This document shows, piece after piece, positions 10,133 through 17,827 of a stretch of 64,000 nt of DNA; within the stretch, counting starts at the first letter, position 1; each line of letters starts with the position of its first letter. Both the position numbers and the translations under genes were made by a program. The stretch is from Lentisphaera profundi (GTDB lineage: Bacteria > Verrucomicrobiota > Lentisphaeria > Lentisphaerales > Lentisphaeraceae): contig NZ_CP117811.1 in NCBI RefSeq assembly GCF_028728065.1, positions 2,356,001-2,420,000 on the forward strand, read 5' to 3'. A model generated the notes under the pieces. That model made no database searches. It was given only the letters and a program-made list of their open reading frames with translations, and was not told where the DNA came from.

Positions 10133-10564
10133 TCAACTATTCTCTACATATTGTTTAAATTCATCGTAGTCACGTATATAGTCACTTTCTCGATATACAT
10201 CAGAAGCCACCACTAACAGTACACAGCCACTGGAGAAATCGTGCATTGTATGCCACAAGTTGACTCCTAAAATTACGCCTTGATTACTGCGATTCATGAG
10301 AATATCCTGTTGCTTTTCACCATCATCTAATGTAAGTACAAAGCTCCCATTAATACAGAAAATTACCTGTTCGAGAGCTTTATGGGCATGCTTTCCACGT
10401 TCACTCACACAATTCTCTAAATGATTTATGTAATACACGCGCTTTATATCAAAAGGAATATTCTTGCCCACTTCCATGATATTGAGCACACCATCACGCT
10501 CATCACTAATCTGCGGTAACTCAACCCAGCCACTATTTTTAACTAATATTTCTTTTGATAACAA
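10133..10564 (-). CDS. fdtA: dTDP-4-keto-6-deoxyglucose 3,4-ketoisomerase (FdtA/QdtA, WxcM-like cupin)
   Basis: A 143-residue cupin isomerase. Typical FdtA marks are visible: RVYYINHL, RGKHAHKALEQVIFC with the catalytic-type histidines near residues 78-80, the NLWHTMHDFS block, and the DYIRDYDEF tail. It turns dTDP-4-keto-6-deoxyglucose into the 3-keto isomer for the transaminase encoded next. The start is a TTG at 10564, supported by an AAAGGAG ribosome site seven to eight bases upstream. Upstream lies an unusual GC-rich non-coding block, so this may begin a sub-operon. Confidence 0.88.
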   Translation of the reverse strand: MLSKEILVKNSGWVELPQISDERDGVLNIMEVGKNIPFDIKRVYYINHLENCVSERGKHAHKALEQVIFCINGSFVLTLDDGEKQQDILMNRSNQGVILGVNLWHTMHDFSSGCVLLVVASDVYRESDYIRDYDEFKQYVENS

Positions 10565-10916
10565 AATACGCTCCTTTGTACTCTTTAAATTATTTTTCAG
10601 ACCCTCTATGACAAGAGATAACTGGCGGGTGAAAGGCTGGCAAGTCCTTCGAGTGAGTCCTAACGGGCAGGGACCTTAAGGGTTTTAGGTGGGTTTTTGC
10701 GAAGCTAGTTCGCCGGCGGAGGCTCTCCGCCCAACCGAGGCATTTATAGGTTTTAATAGAGAGGGGCTCTGCCTCAGCCTCGCTCAAAGTACTGCCGTAC
10801 GGGCCAATAATTTTTATCCGCCTGTGTGGCAACACCCCTTGAGAATCCCAAAGCTAGTCGCTACGCGTCCGCACTTAATATTAACGATCCGATACTTATG
10901 GTCCGCCTTCCCTGCT
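10565..10916. other. GC-rich non-coding block with small hairpins
   Basis: About 350 bases without a credible gene between fdtA and the GT8-like gene. The stretch is visibly richer in G and C than the AT-rich genes around it and holds a perfect small hairpin (GGCGGA..TCCGCC around 10712-10728). Short open frames on both strands (for example 10590-10835) have no ribosome site and no recognisable protein features. It looks like a structured spacer or the remains of a dispersed element rather than a gene. Confidence 0.45.
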
Positions 10917-11849
10917 TTAGGAATAAGTTTGAAATAAGGTGTTTTTAGAGAGGTAAACATGCTTCCAATCTCTTAAGCTTTGAAATGTCTGTTTATCACG
11001 AGGAAAAAAAGGCCGAACCATTTTTAATGAATCCATTTCAACAAAAATGTCCTGAAGTACTTTTTTGTACTCTCGATATATCCACTGATTCTTTTTAGAT
11101 ATTTTATAATTGTGATAGCATCGTGCTTTATGCGACTCAATGAATCGGAAATTATGAAAATGATAAAAAACTGGTTTCTCATTTTTCTTCAGGTAATTCT
11201 CTACGTTCCAAGGTGCTAGAGCGTTATTTTTTTGCTCAAGTATATACACCGTATCAGGGTAAAGTGTGGGCCATTCATCTAAATATTTTTGATCTCCAAA
11301 CTTGCCCTCTTCATTCCGAAAGTAGCACCATTCCGTACATTGATCTTGCCATTTTTTAATGACCTTGGCCGATTCATCATTATATCGTACGGTCAAAAAC
11401 TGTATACAAAAACGACCGTTGGCAATACTGTGCTCATACCCGGGCCCAAAAGCATGTTCGGTAATGAGTACACTCTTATTATGATCATCTAATTCTTGAA
11501 TTAGTTTTTCCGGGTGATCAAAGAAAAATATATCTGTATCCAAATAAGTTATTTCTTTCAGGCTTGGTGTGTGTCTTTTGGCAAAGGCAAAAGTATGAGA
11601 TGATAGAGTCCAACAATACTCTCCTATTGTGCGATCTTTTTTAGCCTCAAGTAATTCAGGTGTTTCATAATCCAAAAGTCTTAATAGAACTAAATTCTCA
11701 AGTTCAAATTTCAGGAGTTGCTCATATACCAAATCATTCATACACAATACATACAGTTTGAAATCAGGTTTACAGTATTTTTCTAGCGATTTGTATAGCG
11801 CTACTCCCTGAGGAAGGTAATTATGGTCAAACAGCGTAATGAAATTCAT
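10917..11849 (-). CDS. GT8-like nucleotide-diphospho-sugar transferase (paralogue of 2597-3574)
   Basis: A 310-residue protein with the same plan as the gene at 2597-3574: FITLFDHNYLPQGVALYKSL at the start, the DxD motif in ITYLDTDIFFF near residue 100, then KFGDQKYLDEWP and FYHFHNFRFI, where the first copy has FADQKYLDTWP and FYHFHGLKQL. It overlaps the upstream methyltransferase gene by four bases. Second copy of the last gene in the repeated module. The two are clearly diverged, so the duplication is not recent. Function: sugar transfer to the O-chain, with unknown donor. Confidence 0.75.
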   Translation of the reverse strand: MNFITLFDHNYLPQGVALYKSLEKYCKPDFKLYVLCMNDLVYEQLLKFELENLVLLRLLDYETPELLEAKKDRTIGEYCWTLSSHTFAFAKRHTPSLKEITYLDTDIFFFDHPEKLIQELDDHNKSVLITEHAFGPGYEHSIANGRFCIQFLTVRYNDESAKVIKKWQDQCTEWCYFRNEEGKFGDQKYLDEWPTLYPDTVYILEQKNNALAPWNVENYLKKNEKPVFYHFHNFRFIESHKARCYHNYKISKKNQWIYREYKKVLQDIFVEMDSLKMVRPFFPRDKQTFQSLRDWKHVYLSKNTLFQTYS

Positions 11850-12676
11850 TTGATTCTTCGCTTTAGTAAATAGCCAACATACTCTGCTTTTGCTACTGGC
11901 TCAGCCAAGTTGACTTCGCCACCAAGTGCAGCGAATTTGGCTAAAACTTCATAGTCATGTTCCACTATGTTCAACAATTCGCTTTCTTGGAAAAACCAGG
12001 CAGGATATGACGCTTTATAGATGGATGCTGGAACCTTTTGCTTTGCTAAACGTGAAGGAGTTTCCTCGTTAACCAAAATGGGTGTTCTATCTATGATAAT
12101 ATAAGGTGCATCCATTCGGGAAATTTCTCTTAAAATCTCAAGTGGGTTCTCCACATAAGGCAAAACACTTGATAAGAGAACTACATTTACTGATTGTTTA
12201 TCACAACATGCTTCAATGCATTCAAAAAACTGTAATTCTTTATCTTGAAAGTTTTCCTTTCCACATTGAACAAACTTTTCCTGTTCAACAATAGTCCATA
12301 TTAGTTTTTCAACTCCACTATCTTGTAATATTTTTTTATTCTGATGATATGAGCTGCCAAAAGCTCCTCCAAAATCTAAAACTGATAAACTATTATTATC
12401 ACATGCCATCAGAAGTCCCGAAAGTACCGGCCACGAGTACTGAATCTCATCAAATAAAACCGCATCACGCTCGAAAACTGCGAAACCATTTTTGACTTTC
12501 AAAGACGCTTCTTTAACTTTCTGAAAAATTGCCTCATCATCATAACCTGTACAACTATTTCGGGCATCCTCCCATGATTGGTAATCCCCTGAAAATTGAT
12601 TGTGTGCCGATTTTTGTAAGCTGCGGTAAAGCTCCATCAAAATCGGTGGACATAAACTTTTTATTAAACTTTTCAC
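11846..12676 (-). CDS. TIGR04325-family methyltransferase (paralogue of 3577-4353)
   Basis: A 276-residue putative methyltransferase with QSWEDARNSCTGYDD near residue 34, FERDAVLFDEIQYSWPVL, and the SAM loop VLDFGGAFGSSYHQNKK near residue 98. The start is GTG at 12676, whose bases overlap the TGA of the upstream chimeric gene (GTGA), so translation is coupled. The same GTG context is kept in the truncated third copy at 17573. Its N-terminal SLIKSLCPPILMELYRSL matches the first residues of the other copies and of the unrelated gene at 17828-18679. Confidence 0.8.
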   Translation of the reverse strand: MKSLIKSLCPPILMELYRSLQKSAHNQFSGDYQSWEDARNSCTGYDDEAIFQKVKEASLKVKNGFAVFERDAVLFDEIQYSWPVLSGLLMACDNNSLSVLDFGGAFGSSYHQNKKILQDSGVEKLIWTIVEQEKFVQCGKENFQDKELQFFECIEACCDKQSVNVVLLSSVLPYVENPLEILREISRMDAPYIIIDRTPILVNEETPSRLAKQKVPASIYKASYPAWFFQESELLNIVEHDYEVLAKFAALGGEVNLAEPVAKAEYVGYLLKRRIK

Positions 12677-13617
12677 TGTGATTTCCTGCTGAGAAAGCTC
12701 TTGAGTTTTGAAAAAAAAGTGACTTTCTTTTTATTAAAATAATCCTCAATGAGCCTTTGTGATTTTTGATCTTCTGTGAAATCCTCAGTAAATTCTGTCA
12801 CTCTTTGCTGCGATATAGAAACATCATATTCATTTGAGCTACCACAGTGTGTTCCCGAATTATCATTACCTATATTCTGAATCAAACTTTTCCCTACATA
12901 TAAACCCAGTTTGTTTTTCAAAAAAGTTGATGCGTACCAGCGTATTGCCCAAGAGTTATTATTTCCCGAAATCTGCTCTTTTAACATCTGGGTATATCCA
13001 TAGGCACCATTCAAATCAAATTTATTCTCTAACTGCTGCTTCCTAAGCTGCCTCAACAGCAAAGAACCATCGACTATATTTTCATTCACCCGCATGTGTG
13101 GTGTCGTTAATCGTCTAATACTAATTTCAGGGGTCTCAAAGTCACGTGTTTTCGTCTGTGGCCGATCACTTAAAACTCCTGGTCCATACCAAAAATCAAA
13201 AATTAAAAGGCCTTCTCTATTTAAGTGCTTCCTTGCACACTTGAGAGCATTAAGAAAATCATTATTTTGGGTTTGGTAGCTCATGACGTGAAAAAGTGAG
13301 ATAGCACAGTCAAATTTTTTATTCAAGTTAAAATCTCTTATATCGGCCTTCTTACAAGTAAAAGAATTATTTTCCTGACTAAGCGATGTAGCCATCTCAA
13401 TCATTCCTTCGGACATATCTAAGCCATGAATTTGATACCCATGTTTCAACAGTTCTTTCGCATGCCCCGCAGTGCCACAACCAAGTTCTAATATTGTTTT
13501 AGTTTTAGCCTTTGAGTATTTTTTCAATAACTTATCTATATAGCTAACTTCCTGACTATAATCCTTATTATTATAGATCACGTCATAGTATGTAGCATAT
13601 TTATCAAAATTTTTCAT
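12673..13617 (-). CDS. Chimeric protein: class I methyltransferase N-terminus fused to glycosyltransferase C-terminus
   Basis: A 314-residue in-frame hybrid. Residues 1 to about 183 are a SAM methyltransferase (ILELGCGTAGHAKELLKHG near 42, ISLFHVMSYQTQ, LLIFDFWYGPGVL), ending within the family's usual NENIVD strand. From residue ~184 (near base 13069) the sequence matches the C-terminal third of the glycosyltransferase at 4353-5270: FDLNGAYGYTQMLKEQISG against FDLDGNFRYTQMLEEQISG, then NSWAIRWYASTF in both. The methyltransferase lacks its last strands and the glycosyltransferase part lacks its catalytic half. The product may be inactive, yet the frame is open and coupled to the next gene. Confidence 0.8.
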   Translation of the reverse strand: MKNFDKYATYYDVIYNNKDYSQEVSYIDKLLKKYSKAKTKTILELGCGTAGHAKELLKHGYQIHGLDMSEGMIEMATSLSQENNSFTCKKADIRDFNLNKKFDCAISLFHVMSYQTQNNDFLNALKCARKHLNREGLLIFDFWYGPGVLSDRPQTKTRDFETPEISIRRLTTPHMRVNENIVDGSLLLRQLRKQQLENKFDLNGAYGYTQMLKEQISGNNNSWAIRWYASTFLKNKLGLYVGKSLIQNIGNDNSGTHCGSSNEYDVSISQQRVTEFTEDFTEDQKSQRLIEDYFNKKKVTFFSKLKSFLSRKSQ

Positions 13618-13792
13618 AAATTAATTTATCCTTTAACCTAAACAGCATAGAGTCCTAATATGCGGTTTATTATTAAATTCTTCACCCCGCTCTGAAAATC
13701 CGTAACAAGTCCAATAGAGTTATCTTTTTGATTGTTACATCTGTGTACTTTTGATCCCAACTTTAAAATTCATACATTAGTTTTAAGTAAGA

Positions 13793-14923
13793 CTATGAAT
13801 TTATTGACTTTGATATCTCATTACATACTTCTGCTACCTTAACTTGTTCTTCCTCAGTAATCCCCAAACCACTAGGCAAATAAAACCCTCTTCGGGAAAT
13901 TGATTCTGCCACAGGATGGACTTCATTTGAAAATAATCCCATGTTATGAAAAATGGGCTGTTGATGCATCGGATAAAAAAATGGTCGCGTCCCAATTTTT
14001 AGCTCGCCTAATTTTTTACAAAAATAATCTGCAGGAAATTCTTCTTCTCGTAAATAATTCTCTTTGACTACTAGGCTGTAGACCCAATATATATTATCCG
14101 CAGAATCCGTGCTAATCACAGGCTTTTGCACATATTGAGGATCAATCAATTCATTGTACAGCTTTCCTATTCTTCTCTTTTTTTTGATTGCTTGTTCAAT
14201 ATTTTCCAATTGAGCACAGCCTAATGCGGCTTGCATGTTAGTCATCCGGTAATTCCAACCCAGGTCATCATGGATAAATCTTCGTGGTCCTTTAAAACAT
14301 AAATTTCGCAGTTCTCTACTACGTGTAGCCAGCTCGTCATCATCAGTGAGTACCATACCACCCTCACCGCAAGTGATATGTTTATTAGGATAAAAGCTAA
14401 ATATGCTAATATCTCCAAATGACCCACATTTTTTTCCTTTATACGTCTGACCATGGACCTCTGCCGCATCCTCAATAATTCGTAAATTATATTTCTTAGC
14501 CAAATCTAAAATTGGATCCATATCCACTGGCAAACCATAAATATGCACGACTAGGATAGCTTTTGTTTTCGGTGAAATCTTTTCTTCCATCAAAGAGATA
14601 TTTATGTTGAAGGTTTGTGGATCGGCATCAATTAAGACGGGCTTTAAACCGGCTTTAATGATTGATTGAATTGGTGAAATGATGGTAAAGGTTGGAGCAA
14701 TGACTTCCGCGCCTTTTTCTAGATTTAACGCCGAAACCGCCACGTCTAAGGCTGCACTACCACTTGAAACGGCAATACCATGATCCCGCCCCACATATTC
14801 AGCCATATCTTTTTCAAAGCGTTTTACAAAAGGACCTTCAGAAGAAATCCATGATGTTTCTATGCATTCTTCTAAGTACTTCTTTTCATTGCCATTGAGC
14901 AGTGGTGTATTGACCGGAATCAT
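13793..14923 (-). CDS. DegT/DnrJ/EryC1-family aminotransferase, perosamine-synthase-like
   Basis: PLP-dependent sugar aminotransferase, 376 residues. The PLP lysine is K181 in FSFYPNKHITCGEGGM and D152 (IIEDAAEVHG) holds the pyridine ring; AVSSGSAALDVA near residue 51 binds phosphate. The opening IPVNTPLLNGNEKKYLEEC with TSWISSEGPFVKRFE is the pattern of GDP-perosamine synthases (PerA/RfbE), which aminate GDP-4-keto-6-deoxymannose. The manC gene at 29355 would supply GDP-mannose; the dehydratase Gmd is not in the window. Substrate assignment is inferred from similarity. It ends next to the interrupted cupin gene. Confidence 0.8.
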   Translation of the reverse strand: MIPVNTPLLNGNEKKYLEECIETSWISSEGPFVKRFEKDMAEYVGRDHGIAVSSGSAALDVAVSALNLEKGAEVIAPTFTIISPIQSIIKAGLKPVLIDADPQTFNINISLMEEKISPKTKAILVVHIYGLPVDMDPILDLAKKYNLRIIEDAAEVHGQTYKGKKCGSFGDISIFSFYPNKHITCGEGGMVLTDDDELATRSRELRNLCFKGPRRFIHDDLGWNYRMTNMQAALGCAQLENIEQAIKKKRRIGKLYNELIDPQYVQKPVISTDSADNIYWVYSLVVKENYLREEEFPADYFCKKLGELKIGTRPFFYPMHQQPIFHNMGLFSNEVHPVAESISRRGFYLPSGLGITEEEQVKVAEVCNEISKSINS

Positions 14924-15315
14924 TTAATGACCTTTAATTCTAACTTGATTAGATTTTATTCCTTCAAAGCGAGTTTTATCCATCTCTCCCGCATAAGGGC
15001 CCTGTTTAATTTCAATCATTTCAAGCTCCTCTAACACTTCAAAGCCATGACCTCCTGCAGCTAATAAAATAACATCACCTGATTCAAGTACACAACTCTC
15101 AAGATAATCTTGTTCTTGTGTATAAAAATCCACTCGTAATTTACCTGACTTGATGACTAAGGTCTCTTGCGTAAATTGAACATTGCGTTCTACCGCATTA
15201 TGCACATGTGGTTTTATTAATTTCCCTTGGGGGTGTTTCATATAAGCTAACTGTTGCGAAAATTCATCTGGCGTAAAAAAACTAATGCCTTCTTTGGAAT
15301 AATTATGTCTCCTGC
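14924..15315 (-). pseudogene. Cupin protein of polysaccharide cluster, 3' part, cut by IS30 element
   Basis: The distal part of a small cupin protein common in O-antigen loci. From RRHNYSKEGISFF onward it is intact: FSQQLAYMKHPQGK, KPHVHN, LVIKSGKLRVDFYTQEQ, GDVILLAAGGHGFEVLE and the end IKQGPYAGEMDKTRFEGI. The first ~21 codons are on the far side of the insertion element (16423-16485). An open frame continues into the element's end and could give a hybrid starting at 15412, but that N-terminus belongs to the element. No function beyond a sugar-binding cupin fold can be claimed. Confidence 0.75.
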
Positions 15316-15344
15316 ATTCGTATAATAAGTGCAACACTTCTGTT
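15316..15344 (+). repeat. Left terminal inverted repeat of the IS30-family element
   Basis: Imperfect inverted repeat matching the right end. The core is TAAGTGCAACAC at 15326-15337, with partial match outward to ATTC at 15316 and inward to CTG. Confidence 0.7.
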
Positions 15345-15434
15345 AATTGCTTATAGCATAAACATCTATTGAGAATAACAAGACTCAGATGTACTCTGCT
15401 ATAAGCGACCAAACCTAAAACAGAGGAGTCAGAA

Positions 15435-16427
15435 ATGACATATGAACATCTGAGTCTTGAAGAAAGACACTACCTTGAAATTGAATTAAAGGCAGGCACA
15501 TCGATCACTAAAATAGCAAAAAACTTAAATCGTAGTACAAGCACACTTTCACGAGAACTTAAACGTAATAAAGGTCTCCGTGGTTATCGAAACAAGCAAG
15601 CCAATGACTTTGCTCAAGAAAGACACAAAGTGAAACCAAAGGCTATTAAACTAACTGAAGAAGTTAAGGACTATATAGATGAGCATTTACTCAAGGATTG
15701 GAGCCCCGAACAAATTGTAGGTCGACTAAAAGATGACCAATCCATCTTACTTCATCATGAAACAGTTTATCAATATATTCTTAGAGATAAAGAATCAGGA
15801 GGTGAGCTATATAAGCTTCTACGTCATCAGAATAAAACTTATCGCAAACGTTATGGCAACCAGCATAGTCGTAATGGGATTCCCAATCGTGTGGATATAG
15901 ACGAACGACCTGAGGCAGCTAATAAGCGAGAGCGTGTAGGCGACTGGGAGATGGATACTATTATAGGAAAAGCTCATAAAGGAGCCATTGTAACTATGGA
16001 TGATCGAAAATCAAAACTGCGTCTAGCATTGCCTGTGTCTCATAAGAAAGCCACGCTTGTGAAAGATGCAATAATCTCTTTGCTAACACCGATCAAAGAT
16101 TTGGTTCATACTCTTACATTTGATAATGGAAAAGAATTTACTCAGCATGAGACTATCTCCAAGGAATTGGAATGTAATAGTTATTTTGCTAAACCATATC
16201 ACTCATGGGAACGAGGCCAAAACGAGAATGCTAATGGATTGTTACGGCAATACTTTCCTAAGTCTATGGCGCTTGATGGTATCAGTGAAAATGAAGTCAT
16301 TATTGCGGTTGATAAACTTAATAGTAGACCTCGAAAATGTCTGAAATTTAAGACGCCATATGAAGTTTTTGAAAATTTAACTGGAATTAACTTAAGAAAA
16401 TCAGTAGGTGTTGCACTTACTACTTGA
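15435..16427 (+). CDS. IS30-family transposase
   Basis: A 330-residue DDE transposase. An N-terminal helix-turn-helix (YEHLSLEERHYLEIELKAG, then SITKIAKNLNRSTSTLSREL) binds the ends. The catalytic triad is D174 (WEMDTIIG), D230 (TFDNGKEF) and E264 (RGQNENANGLL), with the 33-residue spacing between the last two that is typical of IS30. The frame is complete and all catalytic residues are present, so the element may be active. The stop codon lies inside the right terminal repeat. It is transcribed against the surrounding cluster. Confidence 0.95.
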   Translation: MTYEHLSLEERHYLEIELKAGTSITKIAKNLNRSTSTLSRELKRNKGLRGYRNKQANDFAQERHKVKPKAIKLTEEVKDYIDEHLLKDWSPEQIVGRLKDDQSILLHHETVYQYILRDKESGGELYKLLRHQNKTYRKRYGNQHSRNGIPNRVDIDERPEAANKRERVGDWEMDTIIGKAHKGAIVTMDDRKSKLRLALPVSHKKATLVKDAIISLLTPIKDLVHTLTFDNGKEFTQHETISKELECNSYFAKPYHSWERGQNENANGLLRQYFPKSMALDGISENEVIIAVDKLNSRPRKCLKFKTPYEVFENLTGINLRKSVGVALTT

Positions 16428-16429
16428 AT
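16399..16429 (-). repeat. Right terminal inverted repeat of the IS30-family element
   Basis: Complement of the left end: core GTGTTGCACTTA at 16408-16419, with similarity out to GAAT at 16426-16429. It contains the transposase stop codon. Confidence 0.7.
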
Positions 16430-16485
16430 TCAGGTCTAATAATTATTGCAAGCAATTCCCCTTCATGAAAAAATTCTTTGATCAT
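16423..16485 (-). pseudogene. Cupin gene, 5' part, separated by IS30 element
   Basis: Twenty-one codons on the minus strand from an ATG at 16485, reading MIKEFFHEGELLAIIIRPEF and stopping where the insertion element begins. This is the expected N-terminus of the cupin family whose remaining part is at 14924-15315. It begins 15 bp after the stop of the upstream gene, so the intact gene was part of the operon. Too short for automatic gene calling. Confidence 0.75.
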
Positions 16486-16500
16486 TATGTACTCGTGTGG

Positions 16501-17400
16501 TTACAATTCTTCAATTTCGTTAGTCTCTACATTATAAACTGGCATGCCTTTAATCTCTGCTAATCTAGCTTCGCCATTTAAATAACTTAACTTGCCTTCA
16601 CTATCGCGACTTTCTCTAAACTTTGATTCCACAAAGCCCTGTTCCAATGAACATTCGCGCACCACATCGTTTAGTTTCTCATTCTTTATGAAATAGGCAT
16701 TATTCCCTGCACTATTACATCCTATGAAAGCGTACCCTTTCTTTTTCGAAAGATTATACAATGCTTTTAACGACGCACCAAAATAAAGATTACTTGTATG
16801 TGCCTTTGTTCTATAAAAACCTTTATCATAAGGGACTGTAATGGCTCGCTCTTTTCCAAATACACTATTGTACTCAAGAATAAGGATATCGGAAGATATT
16901 TCTGTGATCGCTTCCCAAATCCAGTAGTCATTGCCATCTAAATCTATATGTAAGAGTCCGATATTCTTCCCTAAATTTGCAGCGCTCAATAGGCCGCTAA
17001 TATTGTCTCTATCAATAAATATTGCTTTTGCAGTCAATTGATATTGCCAAAAATACTCCGCACCCATTAGCTTATCAATACTTGACTCCGAGCCATCCAT
17101 AACAAATCCTGACCAATTGTCATTCATCATCAAAAATCTAGTGTTTGACTCCTTAAAATCCTCAACACCAAACTCAATGAAACTTGTAGAGGATATATCC
17201 AAATTATTAACTAACCATTGTATGATTCCATCATCTCCAAATTGAGAGAAAACTTTGAATTCGACTTCTTTTAATGATTTGATTTGTTTTTTATTTTTAA
17301 TAGCCTCCGAGAGTACTCTTCCTAAGAGTAAATGGTATTCTTCTGTCTTAGGTGCTTGAGGACTTATATTGTTCAACAATCTTTTTATATATCTTTTCAA
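16501..17400 (-). CDS. Conserved hypothetical polysaccharide-cluster protein (FkbM-like)
   Basis: A 299-residue protein of unknown function. It contains FSQFGDDGIIQWLVNNL near residue 50, SFIEFGVEDFKESNTRFL, GFVMDGSESS and IGLLHIDLDGNDYWIWEAI. These match the order of motifs in FkbM-type methyltransferase folds (an E-F-G loop, then an acidic residue after the second strand). I recognise the type from O-antigen loci but not an assigned reaction. The start is TTG at 17400, with an AGGGG site about 11 bases upstream. It directly precedes the interrupted cupin gene. Confidence 0.6.
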   Translation of the reverse strand: MKRYIKRLLNNISPQAPKTEEYHLLLGRVLSEAIKNKKQIKSLKEVEFKVFSQFGDDGIIQWLVNNLDISSTSFIEFGVEDFKESNTRFLMMNDNWSGFVMDGSESSIDKLMGAEYFWQYQLTAKAIFIDRDNISGLLSAANLGKNIGLLHIDLDGNDYWIWEAITEISSDILILEYNSVFGKERAITVPYDKGFYRTKAHTSNLYFGASLKALYNLSKKKGYAFIGCNSAGNNAYFIKNEKLNDVVRECSLEQGFVESKFRESRDSEGKLSYLNGEARLAEIKGMPVYNVETNEIEEL

Positions 17401-17462
17401 AATATTCTAATCCCCTGAATTTAAATTACTTTAATCACTAGATTGTAACAGATAGTTCTAGC

Positions 17463-17573
17463 TTATTCCCACGAATCATAATCTCCGCTAAAACTATTTA
17501 CTTTGGGACTGCGACAAGCCTGATACCACTCCAATAAGAGTGGTGGGCATAAATTTTTTATTAAGTTTTTCAC
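17463..17573 (-). pseudogene. Stump of a third TIGR04325 methyltransferase (first 36 codons)
   Basis: On the minus strand a GTG at 17573 opens a 36-codon frame reading VKNLIKNLCPPLLLEWYQAC, then a segment ending NSFSGDYDSWE and a TAA. It lines up with the start of the methyltransferase at 11846-12676 (SLIKSLCPPILMELYRSL ... NQFSGDYQSWEDAR), including the ACAGTGAAAA start context. The remaining ~85% of the gene is missing, cut where the next gene's leader begins. It is a deletion remnant. Confidence 0.7.
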
Positions 17574-17586
17574 TGTATACTATATC

Positions 17587-17718
17587 TCATCCTTTTAGTA
17601 TTCTAAAGTTATAATCGCAATGAAGCTCTTCTGAGCAAAGAATCTCGTTCAAACCAATTTTTGCGTCGCTAAATGAGACCCTAGAATTAAGCTCACCCAA
17701 AATTACTTTGTAATCATT
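17587..17718 (-). pseudogene. Possible C-terminal remnant of an unknown gene
   Basis: A 43-codon open stretch on the minus strand ending in TGA at 17587. It contains GELNSRVSFSDAKIGLNEIL and LHCDYNFRILKG, which look protein-like in composition. It has no start and is preceded by a stop. It lies 14 bp upstream of the methyltransferase stump, where the previous gene of a module should end. It may be the tail of a deleted gene, or chance. Confidence 0.25.
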
Positions 17719-17827
17719 TCAGGCTGATCATACGCAAAAATATCTCACGTTGTACCACATGGTGTGATATATAATCATCTCTTTAGTATGAGCTCAATAA
17801 AAGTTAATATTGACGGTTCCCAAATAT

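Larger units (their letters stand above)
15316..16429 (+). mobile_element. IS30-family insertion sequence
   Basis: About 1.1 kb bounded by imperfect inverted repeats that share a 12-bp core TAAGTGCAACAC (15326-15337, and its complement at 16408-16419); similarity extends outward to an ATTC on each side. It contains one intact transposase gene. It splits a cupin gene whose two parts lie on either side. Outer borders are estimated, and the short target duplication expected for IS30 elements could not be settled by eye. Confidence 0.85.

Noticed and set aside
10590..10937. Open frames of 81-82 codons on both strands
   Set aside because: Overlapping frames in the GC-rich block without ribosome site or recognisable protein sequence.
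15316..15412. Cupin start at 15412 as the real gene start
   Set aside because: The first ~31 codons of that frame are insertion-element sequence; the true start is beyond the element at 16485.
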